This document shows positions 36,876 to 47,203 of a stretch of DNA of 64,000 bases, in pieces. The stretch's first letter is position 1. Each line of letters begins with the position of its first letter. A model generated the notes under the pieces. It ran no database searches, had not been told where the DNA came from, and saw only the letters and a program-made list of their open reading frames with translations. Where the stretch lies: positions 40,680 to 104,679 of the forward strand of contig PHBX01000004.1 of assembly GCA_002842045.1 (NCBI GenBank), written 5' to 3'. Position numbers and translations under genes: made by a program. This stretch comes from Chloroflexi bacterium HGW-Chloroflexi-3 (GTDB lineage: Bacteria > Chloroflexota > Anaerolineae > Anaerolineales > Anaerolineaceae).

Positions 36876-37634
36876 ATGTCGTACAAAAAATCCAAATTAT
36901 TTCTCTTGCTGATTCCAATTCTTGTTTTATTCATCACAGCTGCCTGTGCAATTCCTTGGTTTACTGCACCCATTGAAGTTAAAATCACCAGTGAACCCCC
37001 AGTGGTGAGTACACAGGATCCATCCCCTTTTCAAAATATTGGTTGTACCTGGCAAACAAATGATTTTGCAATGTGTGATCAGGATAGTATTCCAAAAAAA
37101 ATGGGGTGTGACACATTATCTAAACCTTCTGATTATTTAAGCCTGTTGTCACCTGAGAGAATGTTTGTTTTGTGTGGTTATTACCCTCATATGGCAGAGG
37201 AAAGTCAAGATCCTGAACCAAAAGGATTATGGGATAGTGGATGTTCATTACAGGTAAAACAGAGATTATTCTCTTACCTGAATGGAGATTATTTGTTGAT
37301 CAGAGATCAAGAAGATTTAAAATATAATTTTGCGCCCATCACTACGGCTGAACAAGCTTTAGGATTTGCAATCGCTACCAGCGGATTTTCCGCCAGGTTT
37401 GATTTGGAAAATCTTGATGGTTATAGAATATTAGCAGATCAATTACAGGAAACGAATGTTCAAGTTGTGAGTGATGGATTTGAGATTATTTTATATCGTT
37501 ATCAAGCTTGTGGATGTGGTCCTCACACAACCTATATGCAGAAAGTTAAAGTTACCAATTCCGGTGACTTTCAAGTACTCAAATCCATTCCGGCATTTGA
37601 AAATCCTGATGAAGACAGTTTGTGTGTAGATTGA
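36876..37634 (+). CDS. Putative lipoprotein of unknown function
   Basis: A 252-residue protein with an N-terminal signal (KKSKLFLLLIPILVLFITAAC) ending in a lipobox, so it is probably anchored to the outer face of the membrane. The mature part has about ten cysteines (including CACGCGP-like spacing in YQACGCGPHT) and no recognised domain. ATG 36876 is chosen because AAGGAAAAC lies upstream and the signal starts there; the in-frame ATG at 36831 would add a spurious lead. Confidence 0.65.
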   Translation: MSYKKSKLFLLLIPILVLFITAACAIPWFTAPIEVKITSEPPVVSTQDPSPFQNIGCTWQTNDFAMCDQDSIPKKMGCDTLSKPSDYLSLLSPERMFVLCGYYPHMAEESQDPEPKGLWDSGCSLQVKQRLFSYLNGDYLLIRDQEDLKYNFAPITTAEQALGFAIATSGFSARFDLENLDGYRILADQLQETNVQVVSDGFEIILYRYQACGCGPHTTYMQKVKVTNSGDFQVLKSIPAFENPDEDSLCVD

Positions 37635-37648
37635 TTTAGGGAATAGAA

Positions 37649-38551
37649 ATGCGAAAATATCCATTCATGCAAGTCGATGCATTTACTGAGGTAGCATTGG
37701 GCGGAAATCCCTGTGCAGTTTTTTTTGATACGGATGATCTGGATGACCAAACAATGCTTGCCATTACCCGTGAGATGAATTTATCCGAATCATCTTTTGT
37801 AAGGTCTTCCACTGTTGCAGATTTTGGTGTCCGATATTTCACTCCTATGGGAGAAATTCCATTAGCAGGGCATCCGACCATTGCCACTACCTATGCTCTG
37901 GTTGATTCCGGTCGCCTTAAACTCCCTGGTGATATCACCAATATCCAACTTGAATTACAGGTTGGACCCATCCCGGTTGAAGTTCATTCAGAGAATGGCC
38001 AGGTGAAGAATATCATCATGAGCCAGAAGAAACCTCTCTTTTTGCGGGTTTATGAGCCTGAGGAGTTATTGCCTGTATTTGGATTATCAAAAGCTGATTT
38101 GATGCCTGATGTTCCTATTCAAACTGTCAGCACGGGTACCCCGCAATTGATGGTCTGTGTTAAAAATCTAGATGTGCTTCAAAGACTTAACCCCAACAGC
38201 AAAACCTATCAGGAATTACACAAAAACAGCGATTGGTTTTCATCCCATTTCTTCTGTCTGGGTGGTATCAGCCCAGCTGGAAAAACATTTGCGCGACATC
38301 TCAGCCCACCGCCGGATATTTTTGAGGATCCATTTACCGGATCAGCCACCGGCGGTATGGCAGCTTATTTATGGCATTACGGGTTATTGGATAAACCTGT
38401 CTTTATTGCCGAACAAGGGCATTGGATGCAGCGTCCCGGCCAGGCGAAGGTGGAAGTAATTGGACCGCGTGATGAGATTGAAACAGTTAAGGTGGGCGGT
38501 CCGGCAGTGATGGTCTTAACCGGTACTCTTCACCTGCCAGATTGTTTATGA
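37649..38551 (+). CDS. PhzF family isomerase-like protein
   Basis: A 300-residue protein of the PhzF/diaminopimelate-epimerase fold. N-terminal VDAFTEVALGGNPCAVF, the catalytic-type Glu47 in NLSESSFV, RYFTPMGEIPLAGHPTIAT, and the C-terminal EDPFTGSATGGMAAYL are all present. True PhzF acts in phenazine synthesis; most relatives have other, unknown roles, and no other phenazine genes are here. Its stop overlaps the cofD start (ATGA), so it is translationally coupled to F420 synthesis genes. Confidence 0.9.
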   Translation: MRKYPFMQVDAFTEVALGGNPCAVFFDTDDLDDQTMLAITREMNLSESSFVRSSTVADFGVRYFTPMGEIPLAGHPTIATTYALVDSGRLKLPGDITNIQLELQVGPIPVEVHSENGQVKNIIMSQKKPLFLRVYEPEELLPVFGLSKADLMPDVPIQTVSTGTPQLMVCVKNLDVLQRLNPNSKTYQELHKNSDWFSSHFFCLGGISPAGKTFARHLSPPPDIFEDPFTGSATGGMAAYLWHYGLLDKPVFIAEQGHWMQRPGQAKVEVIGPRDEIETVKVGGPAVMVLTGTLHLPDCL

Positions 38552-39504
38552 AAGATCTATCGTTGTTAAAGGTTGTTGCATTAGCCGGCGGTGTAGGTGG
38601 CGCAAGGATGGTTAATGGACTCGCCCAATTACTCTCACCTGTACAATTGAGCATAGTCGTCAACACCGGTGATGATTTTGAATATTGGGGGTTATTCATC
38701 TCTCCAGATCTCGATACGGTGATGTACACCCTGGCAGGTATTTCGAATCCACAAACGGGCTGGGGGTTATTGGATGAAGGACATCGCTGTCTTGAAAATA
38801 TGCGATTATTTCACCAACCCGACTGGTTTGGTCTGGGTGACCGCGACCTGGCTACCCATCTGACCCGAACCCAATGGCTGCGAGAAGGAAAAAGTCTGAC
38901 AGAGGTTACCCGGAGAATCTGTTCAGCTCTAGGTGTACAACATGCCATCTTACCCATGTGTAATGAACCCTGCTGTACGATTGCAATTACCAGAGCGGGT
39001 GAAATGGATTTTCAGACTTACTTTGTTAAAGAGCAATGGCAGCCACAATTAATGAGTCTCCGCTGGGAAGGAGTATCCCAGGCTCAGCTGACTCCTCAGG
39101 TGCAGCAGGCTTTTCTTGAAGCTGATTTAATCATTATTTGCCCATCAAACCCATTTGTCAGTATCGACCCAATCCTCAATCTACCAGGCGCACTTGAGAT
39201 GATAAGAGCCAAACCTGTACTGGCAATCAGCCCGATTATCGGCGGGAAGGCAGTTAAAGGTCCAGCAGCAAAAATGTTTCGCGAACTGATTGATACGGAA
39301 GCATCTGCAAAAAGTGTTGCATCTTATTATCACCATCACATCCCGCTAAGAGGATTTATCATCGATCAACAAGACCAGAATCTCCAGAATGAGATTTCTA
39401 AAATGGGTATAGAAGTTCTGGTTACGAATACACTCCTATCCGATCCTGTCACGCAAAAACTGATAGCAGAGGTTGTATTGGATTTCGCCTGCCATTTGGT
39501 ATAA
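38548..39504 (+). CDS. cofD: 2-phospho-L-lactate transferase (CofD/FbiA)
   Basis: Transfers the phospholactyl (or phosphoenolpyruvyl) group from its guanosine-diphospho carrier to the deazaflavin Fo, in F420 synthesis. The family start VVALAGGVGGARMVNGLAQL, the VNTGDDFEYWGLFISPDLDTVMYTL block and the LGDRDLATHLTRT motif are present. ATG 38548 overlaps the phzF-like stop; TTG 38542 is less likely. Length 318. cofC follows at once. Confidence 0.95.
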   Translation: MKDLSLLKVVALAGGVGGARMVNGLAQLLSPVQLSIVVNTGDDFEYWGLFISPDLDTVMYTLAGISNPQTGWGLLDEGHRCLENMRLFHQPDWFGLGDRDLATHLTRTQWLREGKSLTEVTRRICSALGVQHAILPMCNEPCCTIAITRAGEMDFQTYFVKEQWQPQLMSLRWEGVSQAQLTPQVQQAFLEADLIIICPSNPFVSIDPILNLPGALEMIRAKPVLAISPIIGGKAVKGPAAKMFRELIDTEASAKSVASYYHHHIPLRGFIIDQQDQNLQNEISKMGIEVLVTNTLLSDPVTQKLIAEVVLDFACHLV

Positions 39505-39505
39505 T
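39478..39505 (+). promoter_or_regulatory. Possible internal promoter of cofC
   Basis: TTGGAT (39478-39483), 16-base spacer and TATAAT (39500-39505) at the end of cofD. The -10 box lies seven bases before ATG 39513, so the transcript would be leaderless. No RBS is seen. Confidence 0.4.
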
Positions 39506-39512
39506 CTTGCCC

Positions 39513-40130
39513 ATGAAGATCTGGGCTGTCATCCCTATCAAAGCACTGGATAAAGCCAAAACAAGATTAGCACCTGTGTTAACCTTAGAAGAACGCCAAA
39601 AACTGGTTGTTCAAATGTTTGAGCATACGGTGCAGGAACTGGCAGATTGGCCATTGTTAGAAGGGATATTGGTGGTCAGCAATGACCCATTTTTTGAAAA
39701 ATTTGCTAAACCATATGGTTTTGAGTTCCTTTTGGAAGACCAACCTTGTGGTTTGAATTCATCTGTAACGCTGGCTGCCAAGTATCTACAATCTCAGGGC
39801 ATTCAGGCGATGCTGGTCATTCATAGTGACCTGCCCTGGATATCCCAATATGAATTGAATCTATTGGTGAAAGTTGCGCCTGACCATGGAATTCTAATCG
39901 CTCCTGATCGCCATCGCAGTGGGACAAATGTCTTATGGGCGGCACCCCCTCTCATTATCCCATTCGCTTATGGCTGCGACTCTTTCCAAAAACATCAGGA
40001 GCTTGCTCAACAAGCGAATTGCCCAATGATAATTTTCGATTCAGACTCTCTTTCGTTGGACCTGGACTTGCCAGAAGATTTAATTTTTTATCAGAAATCG
40101 ATGTCAAATAACCAAAAAAGTGTAAATTGA
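39513..40130 (+). CDS. cofC: 2-phospho-L-lactate guanylyltransferase (CofC/FbiD)
   Basis: A 205-residue nucleotidyltransferase that activates 2-phospholactate (or PEP) with GTP, the substrate supply step for CofD. N-terminal WAVIPIKALDKAKTRLAPVL, then VSNDPFFEKFAKPYGFEFL and IHSDLPWIS are characteristic. It directly follows cofD. ATG 39513 matches the family start; TTG 39507 is an in-frame alternative. No Shine-Dalgarno; see the promoter entry at its 5' end. Confidence 0.93.
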   Translation: MKIWAVIPIKALDKAKTRLAPVLTLEERQKLVVQMFEHTVQELADWPLLEGILVVSNDPFFEKFAKPYGFEFLLEDQPCGLNSSVTLAAKYLQSQGIQAMLVIHSDLPWISQYELNLLVKVAPDHGILIAPDRHRSGTNVLWAAPPLIIPFAYGCDSFQKHQELAQQANCPMIIFDSDSLSLDLDLPEDLIFYQKSMSNNQKSVN

Positions 40131-40342
40131 AAAAGCAAATAATATCTATTAATTTTTTTAATGGAATGAACATACGCTATAATGATCTTGACACATTCAA
40201 AGTTGGGAAAAAAAGTATGCTGGCATCTGTAGATAGGCTCTTGATTATTTTTATAGACGATTTAAATCTTTGGATGAAAACTTATTTTGGCCCAAAAAAT
40301 GCACCCAACCTGATGATCCAATCTATTGAGGAATTAATTTAA
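40127..40342 (+). CDS. Possible small ORF between cofC and menA
   Basis: A 71-codon frame that overlaps the cofC stop at a TTG start and the menA ATG by one base at its stop. It has no known domain. No convincing RBS precedes the TTG. An ATG at 40166 or 40217 could be used instead. The exact fit between its neighbours makes it worth listing, but it may be untranslated spacer. Confidence 0.25.
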   Translation: MKKQIISINFFNGMNIRYNDLDTFKVGKKSMLASVDRLLIIFIDDLNLWMKTYFGPKNAPNLMIQSIEELI

Positions 40343-41253
40343 TGTACCCCGATAAAAAGATTACTAAAATTCAGGCCTGGTTGTTAGCATCCCGCCCCAA
40401 AACATTACCAGCTGCGGCTGCACCGGTGATTGTAGGCAGCGCTGTTGCATTTGCTGAACAAGGTTTTCGAATCGGACCTGCTTTAGCAGCCTTTCTGGGG
40501 GCATTATTGCTCCAGATTGGGGCGAATTTAGCCAATGATGTTTTTGATTTTGAAAAAGGCGCTGATCAACACGGTCGTTTAGGACCTTTGCGTGTCACGC
40601 AAGCAGGTCTGTTGTCACCCACTGCTGTCAAAACCGGGATGTGGTTGACCTTCAGCCTGGCAGCGATCTTTGGCATTTACATGACCCTGGTTTCCGGTTG
40701 GTTCATACTACTGATCGGTATCCTGGCAATTCTGGCAGCCATCGCTTATACGGGTGGTCCTTTCCCCTATGGCTATAAGGGATTGGGTGAGATTTTTGTT
40801 TTTATCTTCTTTGGGTTTGCAGCAGTTTGTGGAACTTATTACGTTCAGACGAAAACCATCAGCCAACTGGCAGTATTATCCAGCATACCCGTGGGGTTAC
40901 TAATTGTCGCGATTCTGGTCGTCAATAATGTTAGAGACTACGAAAGTGATAAATCTGCCAATAAGCGAACCTTAGCTGTTCGTTTTGGGTTGGAATGGGC
41001 ACGTCAGGAATTCGTCAGTATTGTTATTCTGGCATTTGTGATTGTCGTCCTATTGAGCATCAGCGATATCGCTACTCCCTGGCTTTTATTAACCTGGCTA
41101 TCACTACCCCTCGTTTTTTCCACCAGCAGTTCTGTTTTGAATCAACGAGGAAAAATTCTTAATAAGACTTTAGCAGGTACCGGGCAATTAACCCTGATAT
41201 TCAGTCTCTTATATGCTGTTGGGTTGATGTTATCTGTTTTTGTACCTATTTGA
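40342..41253 (+). CDS. menA: 1,4-dihydroxy-2-naphthoate polyprenyltransferase
   Basis: A 303-residue UbiA-family membrane enzyme that attaches the polyprenyl tail in menaquinone synthesis. [22 protein letters not shown] is the typical MenA start; the prenyl-diphosphate motif is [11 protein letters not shown] and the second Asp-rich motif is [20 protein letters not shown]. About nine membrane segments. GAGGAATTAAT precedes the ATG. It lies in the F420 operon, linking low-potential deazaflavin and quinone. Confidence 0.92.
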   Translation: MYPDKKITKIQAWLLASRPKTLPAAAAPVIVGSAVAFAEQGFRIGPALAAFLGALLLQIGANLANDVFDFEKGADQHGRLGPLRVTQAGLLSPTAVKTGMWLTFSLAAIFGIYMTLVSGWFILLIGILAILAAIAYTGGPFPYGYKGLGEIFVFIFFGFAAVCGTYYVQTKTISQLAVLSSIPVGLLIVAILVVNNVRDYESDKSANKRTLAVRFGLEWARQEFVSIVILAFVIVVLLSISDIATPWLLLTWLSLPLVFSTSSSVLNQRGKILNKTLAGTGQLTLIFSLLYAVGLMLSVFVPI

Positions 41254-41285
41254 TCTTTTTTCATTTAGCCAAGGCAGGTTTTTGT

Positions 41286-42770
41286 TTATTGATCTCCACG
41301 CTGGTAATTGGGTGCTTCCCGCGTGATGGTAATATCGTGTGGATGGGATTCAATCAAGCCGGCATTGGTGATGCGCACCAGACGTGTTTTTGAGCGTAAA
41401 TCCTCCAGGTTGGCTGCTCCGGCATATCCCATTCCAGAACGTAATCCACCAACCAACTGGTAAATAAAATCACTCAAAGCACCTTTATACGGCACCATGC
41501 CTTCCACACCTTCCGGAACCAGCTTTCCTGCGCCAGCCTGACCGGATCCATAACGATCTTTTCCATATCCCTGCATGGCACCCATGGATCCCATCCCGCG
41601 ATAGGCTTTAAATTGTCTGCCTTCATACAGAATATCTTCTCCAGGAGATTCCTTCAGCCCGGCTAACAGGCTGCCTAACATCACTGTGTCTGCTCCGGCT
41701 ACAATCGCTTTGACAATGTCGCCACTGAATTTGATGCCGCCATCAGCGATGATAGGGATTGAATGTCGTCTGGCAATCATAGCACAATGGTAAATAGCGC
41801 TTAATTGCGGCATACCTGCGCCGGATATCACCCGTGTGGTACAGATGGAACCAGCTCCCACCCCTATTTTTATTGCATCTGCCCCTGCATCTATTAGTGC
41901 CTGAGCCCCTTCCTCAGTAACCACATTCCCGGCAATCACGGGTAGATCAGGGCGAATCGCTTTAATTCTTTTAATCGCTTCGATTACCCCAGTTGTGTGT
42001 CCGTGAGCTGTGTCGATCACAACCACATCCAGATTTTTGGCGGTCATCGCTTCCACACGTGTTTCCAGATCAGGTCCCACACCCACTGCAGCACCCACCA
42101 GCAGTCTTCCGGAAGAATCCTTGGCTGCATTCGGAAATTGTAGTTTTTTCTGAATATCTTTAACAGTGATAAGCCCTTTTAGATGCCCATCTTTATCCAC
42201 CAATGGAAGTTTCTCAATTCTATATTTCTGTAAAATGCTTTTCGCCTGATCGAGGGTGGTACCCAATTCAGCTGTGATCAAACGCTCATAGGTCATAAAT
42301 TCGCTGACGGGACGCTGCAAATCCTCTAGCTGGGTAAAGCGTATATCCCGATTGGTGAGAATACCCACCAATTGTTCGTTAGCTGGTTCAATAATGGGAA
42401 CACCACTGATGTGGAATCGCTCCATGATCGATGACGCGTCTGCAAGGGTAGCTGTGGGCGGTAAGGTAATGGGATCGGAAATCATGCCTGATTCAGAGCG
42501 TTTGACGATTTCCACTTCACGTGCCTGATCCTCGGTAGAAAGATTTCGATGAATAATCCCCACACCTCCTTCCCGTGCCAGTGCAATTGCCAGGCGGGAT
42601 TCGGTCACCGTGTCCATTGCGGCGGATAGAAGTGGAATATTAAGGCGCAGCTCGCGGGTCAGACAAGCATGCACATCCACCTGAGATGGGAGAACCTGAC
42701 TGAAACCCGGTTCAACCAGAACATCGTCAAAGGTAAGGGAATCCAATTGGGCAAACAAAGCTTCATTCAT
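41286..42770 (-). CDS. guaB: IMP dehydrogenase
   Basis: Oxidises IMP to XMP in GTP synthesis. [20 protein letters not shown] at the N-terminus, two CBS modules (about residues 90-200), the catalytic-cysteine loop [20 protein letters not shown] and the flap region [18 protein letters not shown] are all present. Length 494, as usual. ATG 42770 is chosen because AGGAG lies five bases before it; ATG 42773 is one codon earlier. It follows purB by 100 bases on the same strand. Confidence 0.97.
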   Translation of the reverse strand: MNEALFAQLDSLTFDDVLVEPGFSQVLPSQVDVHACLTRELRLNIPLLSAAMDTVTESRLAIALAREGGVGIIHRNLSTEDQAREVEIVKRSESGMISDPITLPPTATLADASSIMERFHISGVPIIEPANEQLVGILTNRDIRFTQLEDLQRPVSEFMTYERLITAELGTTLDQAKSILQKYRIEKLPLVDKDGHLKGLITVKDIQKKLQFPNAAKDSSGRLLVGAAVGVGPDLETRVEAMTAKNLDVVVIDTAHGHTTGVIEAIKRIKAIRPDLPVIAGNVVTEEGAQALIDAGADAIKIGVGAGSICTTRVISGAGMPQLSAIYHCAMIARRHSIPIIADGGIKFSGDIVKAIVAGADTVMLGSLLAGLKESPGEDILYEGRQFKAYRGMGSMGAMQGYGKDRYGSGQAGAGKLVPEGVEGMVPYKGALSDFIYQLVGGLRSGMGYAGAANLEDLRSKTRLVRITNAGLIESHPHDITITREAPNYQRGDQ

Positions 42771-42870
42771 CATAACTCCTAGTAGATCAATTATCGATTG
42801 TTCAGACAATTTCAATCATTATAGAAAAAAGTGCCATTAAACCCAAGTTAAAAACATGGGTAAATGAGAT

Positions 42871-44283
42871 TTATTCAGGTTTATTAAGACGAATTACTAG
42901 ATGCTCCCGAATTTTTTGCACCAGATCCATGGCACGATTTCTGGCAAACCCGGTATAGGAATTCAAATCTGCAAGCTGACGAATTTCATCCGTGGTTACC
43001 CATTGCAACAATTCAGTGTCTTGCTGCAATCTTTCGATCAATGGATTGGGTTGTCCCTGCTGAACCGCTTGCCAGGCAATCAGTGCATGCTGGCGCAGGA
43101 TTTCATGCATTACCTGGCGGTCTGCACCTTTTTTCCCGGCCAGCATCATAATGCGCTCGGTCATCGCAAACGGTGCATATGTTTCCAGATTGCGTTGGAT
43201 AGTAGCAGTATTAATGGTCAAGTCACGGATTAATCGTATGCTGATACGTAGGATTTCATCCGCGATTAAGAATGCCTCCGGTAGAATTGTGCGGCGGTTC
43301 GCGCTGTCATCGAGGGTTCGCTCCAGTAAGGAATTGGCTGCATTTTGCCAGGCTATTTGCGGATAGACCGAAAGTTGCCGTGCCAGTGAATCAATTTTTT
43401 CAGCGTTAATAGGGTTGCGTTTAAACGGCATGGCAGAGGAACCCACCTGGTGTTTTCCGAATGGTTCACTCAGTTCCCCTATCGGTGGGCTCTGCAGAAC
43501 TCGTAGGTCAAAAGCAAATTTATACAACGTTTCTCCCAATCCAGCCAGGGCATTCAGGATCAGATAATCCTGCTTTCGCGGATAAGTCTGATGAGTGATG
43601 GAATAAAACTTCAGATCGAGCAATTCCCCCAATCTTTCCTCAAAATGGGTCAGGTTTTGAATGCCAATCAATTCTCCAAATGCTGCCCCTGTTCCCACCG
43701 CACCTTTGAACCCTTTTCCACGTGTATTATCTCTGACTTGTTTTAGCTGTTGCCAATCCTCAAATAAATCCTGGGCATGAAAAGCAAAGCGATAACCCAG
43801 GGTGGTGGGTTCGGCCGGCTGAAGATGAGTGAAGGCCATCACAGGAATATTGGCTGTTTTTTCTATTTGATCAGCAAATACCAGCATTAGTTCATTAAGT
43901 TTTTCCAGGATGATATCCAGAGCTGATCGCAATCGTAATGCGTCGGCATTATCCTCAATATCCATGGATGTCGCACCCAGATGCAAAACGCCACCGGCTT
44001 TCGGGCATTGGGCTGCAAAAGTTTTCAACTCCGACATCAGATCATGGTGGATTTGGGCCTCGATTTCCAATGCTGCTTCGACATCGATTTCTGTCGCATG
44101 CAACGCCAGTTCTTGCACTAAATCTGCCGAAAACAGCCCGAATTCAGATTCCACCTGAGCCAGAGCAACCCAAATTTTCCGCCATAATAAACGTTTTTGT
44201 TGTTCACTCCATAAAGAGCGCATTTCCTGGCTGGCATAGCGCCAGCTGAATGGAGATTGGTAATTTTCGTACGGATTGGGCAT
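42871..44283 (-). CDS. purB: Adenylosuccinate lyase
   Basis: A 470-residue fumarase/aspartase-superfamily lyase that splits adenylosuccinate and SAICAR in purine synthesis. Conserved blocks: HDLMSELKTFA, LHLGATSMDIEDNADALRLR, THLQPAEPTTLG and the signature SSAMPFKRNPINAE. GAGG precedes ATG 44283; a GTG two codons upstream is in frame. It is upstream of guaB, so the pair forms a purine unit. Confidence 0.95.
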   Translation of the reverse strand: MPNPYENYQSPFSWRYASQEMRSLWSEQQKRLLWRKIWVALAQVESEFGLFSADLVQELALHATEIDVEAALEIEAQIHHDLMSELKTFAAQCPKAGGVLHLGATSMDIEDNADALRLRSALDIILEKLNELMLVFADQIEKTANIPVMAFTHLQPAEPTTLGYRFAFHAQDLFEDWQQLKQVRDNTRGKGFKGAVGTGAAFGELIGIQNLTHFEERLGELLDLKFYSITHQTYPRKQDYLILNALAGLGETLYKFAFDLRVLQSPPIGELSEPFGKHQVGSSAMPFKRNPINAEKIDSLARQLSVYPQIAWQNAANSLLERTLDDSANRRTILPEAFLIADEILRISIRLIRDLTINTATIQRNLETYAPFAMTERIMMLAGKKGADRQVMHEILRQHALIAWQAVQQGQPNPLIERLQQDTELLQWVTTDEIRQLADLNSYTGFARNRAMDLVQKIREHLVIRLNKPE

Positions 44284-44428
44284 ATTCACCTCAAGAGAAA
44301 AGGGATAAATTTATTATAAACGTAATCGACCGGGGCAGTTAGCGTCAAATCTTTCAATATTAAAACACATCTGACGTTGATCCCATTCCAATGGTAGAAT
44401 CGACCATATTCAAGCATCAGCAGGGTAC

Positions 44429-46066
44429 ATGAACGCTCCTTTATTTCTTGTTGCAGTTTCGCCAGTTTTATTAGTCCTCATTTTCTTAGTTATCCTCCGA
44501 CTACCCGCTGTCAAGGCGATGCCGCTCAGCTGGTTAATTCATTCCGGGTTAGCTTACGTCATCTGGCAGGTTCCTCTGAAACAGGTTGCAGCTGCATCTC
44601 TGGAAGGTCTTATTATCGCAATTTCCGTACTCTGGATCATCTTTGGAGCTGTGTTCCTGCTGAATGTCCTGCGTTCCAGTGGCGCGATCGATACAATCCG
44701 TCATTTCTTCATCAACATCTCACCAGATCGCCGGGTGCAGGTGATCCTGATCGCCTGGTTGTTTGGCTCATTTCTGGAAGGGGCTTCAGGGTTTGGGACA
44801 CCAGCAGCCATTTGTGCTCCATTATTGGTTGCGCTGGGATTTCCACCTTTAGCAGCTGTCGTGCTGGCACTGATTTCCAACAGTTTCCCGGTTACCTATG
44901 GCAGTGTTGGCACCACCATTTTTGTTGGTCTGGCTCAGGGTTTACAACAAGGGCCCGATCTTGCTCCCATCGTTGCCAATTATTTAGGAAATTTACCACT
45001 TTCGGAGTATTTGCATATTGTCAGTGCTAAATCTGCCCTGCTAAACTGGTTACCAGGCACTTTTCTGCCTTTGTTACTCTCCGCCATGCTCACGCGTTTT
45101 TGGGGTGAAAATAAAAGCTGGAAAGAAGGTCTGGGAATCTGGAGGTTTGCCTTGTTGTCGGGTTTCACTTTCACCACATTTTCAGTGCTGATTGCAGTAT
45201 TTCTGGGCCCGGAATTTCCAACATTACTGGGTAGTATGCTGGCTCTGATCATCATGGTGACCCTGGCGAAAAAAGGTATTCTACTTCCAAAGGAACCCTG
45301 GTTTTTTCACTCATCCTCTCCTTCTCAACTGATTGCCATGAAAGAACCACTGAAAATTCCAACCTGGAAAGCGCTTTTGCCTTATTTGATTGCTACTATC
45401 ATTCTGTTATTGTCCCGGCTGCGCTTCCTACCTTTTAAGGTATGGCTCAATATTCCTCAGATCGGCTGGTCCAATATCCTGGGAATGGAAGTATCAACCC
45501 AATTTGCACCTTTATACTCGCCGGGGGCGATCTTCACATTGACTGCCATTATCACCATCGTTTTACAGGGTTTGAGAAAAAAAGAACTGGGCGGAGCTTT
45601 GAAAACTTCAGCCACCAGCCTGATCAGCAGCACAATCGCCCTGGGAACTGCTGTGCCGCTGGTGCGAATCTTCATCAATTCAGGTTTCAACGGACTTGAC
45701 CTGGGAAGTATGCCCATTGAACTGGCAACCTCTATGGCTTCCGTGTTAGGCCCAGTCTGGCCATTATTTGCACCTTACGTTGGTTCTTTAGGGGCATTCA
45801 TCTCCGGTAGTGCCACATTCAGTAATTTAATGTTCTCCCTCTTTCAATTTGGCGCAGCTGTGGAAAATAAATTGGATCCAGCATTAATCAACGCCTTGCA
45901 AACAGTTGGGGCAGCCGTTGGGAATATGATTTGCGTGGTCAACGTGGTGGCTGCCAGTTCGGTGGTCAACCTGCAAGGAAATGAAGGCCGTATAATTCGA
46001 TTCACCCTCTTGCCATCCCTGATCATCTGTTTGATCGTCGGATTACTGGCAATGTTTTTGTTTTAA
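44429..46066 (+). CDS. L-lactate permease family transporter
   Basis: A 545-residue membrane protein with about 13 hydrophobic segments, matching the LctP/LldP lactate-glycolate permease family: LFGSFLEGASGFGTPAAICAPLL, FPVTYGSVGTTIFVGL and GSLGAFISGSATFSNLMF. It likely takes up lactate or glycolate with protons. No lactate dehydrogenase lies next to it. CofC/CofD use phospholactate, but a direct link is not supported. It is divergent from purB. Confidence 0.9.
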   Translation: MNAPLFLVAVSPVLLVLIFLVILRLPAVKAMPLSWLIHSGLAYVIWQVPLKQVAAASLEGLIIAISVLWIIFGAVFLLNVLRSSGAIDTIRHFFINISPDRRVQVILIAWLFGSFLEGASGFGTPAAICAPLLVALGFPPLAAVVLALISNSFPVTYGSVGTTIFVGLAQGLQQGPDLAPIVANYLGNLPLSEYLHIVSAKSALLNWLPGTFLPLLLSAMLTRFWGENKSWKEGLGIWRFALLSGFTFTTFSVLIAVFLGPEFPTLLGSMLALIIMVTLAKKGILLPKEPWFFHSSSPSQLIAMKEPLKIPTWKALLPYLIATIILLLSRLRFLPFKVWLNIPQIGWSNILGMEVSTQFAPLYSPGAIFTLTAIITIVLQGLRKKELGGALKTSATSLISSTIALGTAVPLVRIFINSGFNGLDLGSMPIELATSMASVLGPVWPLFAPYVGSLGAFISGSATFSNLMFSLFQFGAAVENKLDPALINALQTVGAAVGNMICVVNVVAASSVVNLQGNEGRIIRFTLLPSLIICLIVGLLAMFLF

Positions 46067-46081
46067 TGGAATCAATCGACT

Positions 46082-47170
46082 ATGTCTGAAACCAATCTTC
46101 TCGCTTATATTTTTCCATTTTTGGGACAAGTTGAATTTCAAGCCGAGGTCATCAAGGAAGGACACATTCACAATGGTTGGTATATTCATTCAAATCACTC
46201 CACGTACCCGGAAACCATTCTTCAGAAAGTCAATACACATGTTTTCACTGATCCACAAGGATTAATGGAAAATATCTATCAAATAACTGCATACCTGCAA
46301 AAGAAAAATCCCTCTCAAAAACAATTAAATCTGATCCCTACATCCACGGGGAAAATTTACTATCAAGCTTTTGATGAATCTGTCTGGAGAATGTATAAAC
46401 TCATTCCCAATTGTTATTCCACTCAGATTACCAAAAACTTAAGGCAGGTTTATGAAGCCGGCAGAGTGACCGGTAATTTCCTGAAACAATTACAGGACTA
46501 CCCTGTTCATTCCCTCAATATTTCGATCCCTGATTTCCACAACACCCCCAAACGCTATCAGGATTTTCTTCAAGCACTGTCTACAGCCGACCCAAGACTT
46601 GTTCAGAATATTCAACCGGAAATTGAATTCTTGCGTGAAAGGTCTGATCAATTTGGATTATTTTGGGAGGCACTATATGAACGGCGTCTTCCCTGGCGGG
46701 TTACCCATAACGATACCAAATTGGATAATATCCTGTTTGACCTGGATACTCACCAGGCAATCTGTTTGATTGATCTGGACACCATTATGCCCGGATCAGC
46801 TTTGTTTGATTTTGGAGATGCTTTACGCGCCATGGGAAATCCAGCCGCAGAGGACGAACCTGATTTAACCAAAGTAAAATTTCAAATTCCTGTTTTCGAA
46901 GCCTATACGCAAGGCTATCTGGCTGCTGCCGGTGAAATATTAACCCCGCTGGAATTATCCTGGTTGGCACTCAGCCCGTGGTTGATCACCATTGAAATTG
47001 GGATGCGTTTCCTGACCGATTATTTGCAGGGCAACCAGTATTTCCGCATTCACTATCTCCAACAGAACCTCAACAGATCTCGCACACAGTTCAAACTAGC
47101 ATCTGATATGGAAGCCCAACAATCCTTGATGGAATCGATTGTACAGGAAATACGTAATCGTATTGGTTGA
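46082..47170 (+). CDS. APH-fold sugar kinase-like protein (NahK-like)
   Basis: A 362-residue protein with the aminoglycoside-phosphotransferase fold. The catalytic loop is THNDTKLDNILFD, and the metal-binding motif is LIDLDTIMPGSALFDFGDALR. The HNDTKxxN and DxDTxMPG patterns match N-acetylhexosamine-1-kinase-like (NahK) members, which phosphorylate the anomeric carbon. The substrate is not certain. It starts 15 bases after the lactate permease stop and converges with glycerate kinase. Confidence 0.75.
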   Translation: MSETNLLAYIFPFLGQVEFQAEVIKEGHIHNGWYIHSNHSTYPETILQKVNTHVFTDPQGLMENIYQITAYLQKKNPSQKQLNLIPTSTGKIYYQAFDESVWRMYKLIPNCYSTQITKNLRQVYEAGRVTGNFLKQLQDYPVHSLNISIPDFHNTPKRYQDFLQALSTADPRLVQNIQPEIEFLRERSDQFGLFWEALYERRLPWRVTHNDTKLDNILFDLDTHQAICLIDLDTIMPGSALFDFGDALRAMGNPAAEDEPDLTKVKFQIPVFEAYTQGYLAAAGEILTPLELSWLALSPWLITIEIGMRFLTDYLQGNQYFRIHYLQQNLNRSRTQFKLASDMEAQQSLMESIVQEIRNRIG

Positions 47171-47203
47171 ATGTCAATTTTCCTGGAAGAAACTTTCTAT
47201 TTT

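Noticed and set aside
37649..38551. Phenazine biosynthesis
   Set aside because: Only a PhzF-fold gene is present, without any other phz gene. The family has many unrelated members.
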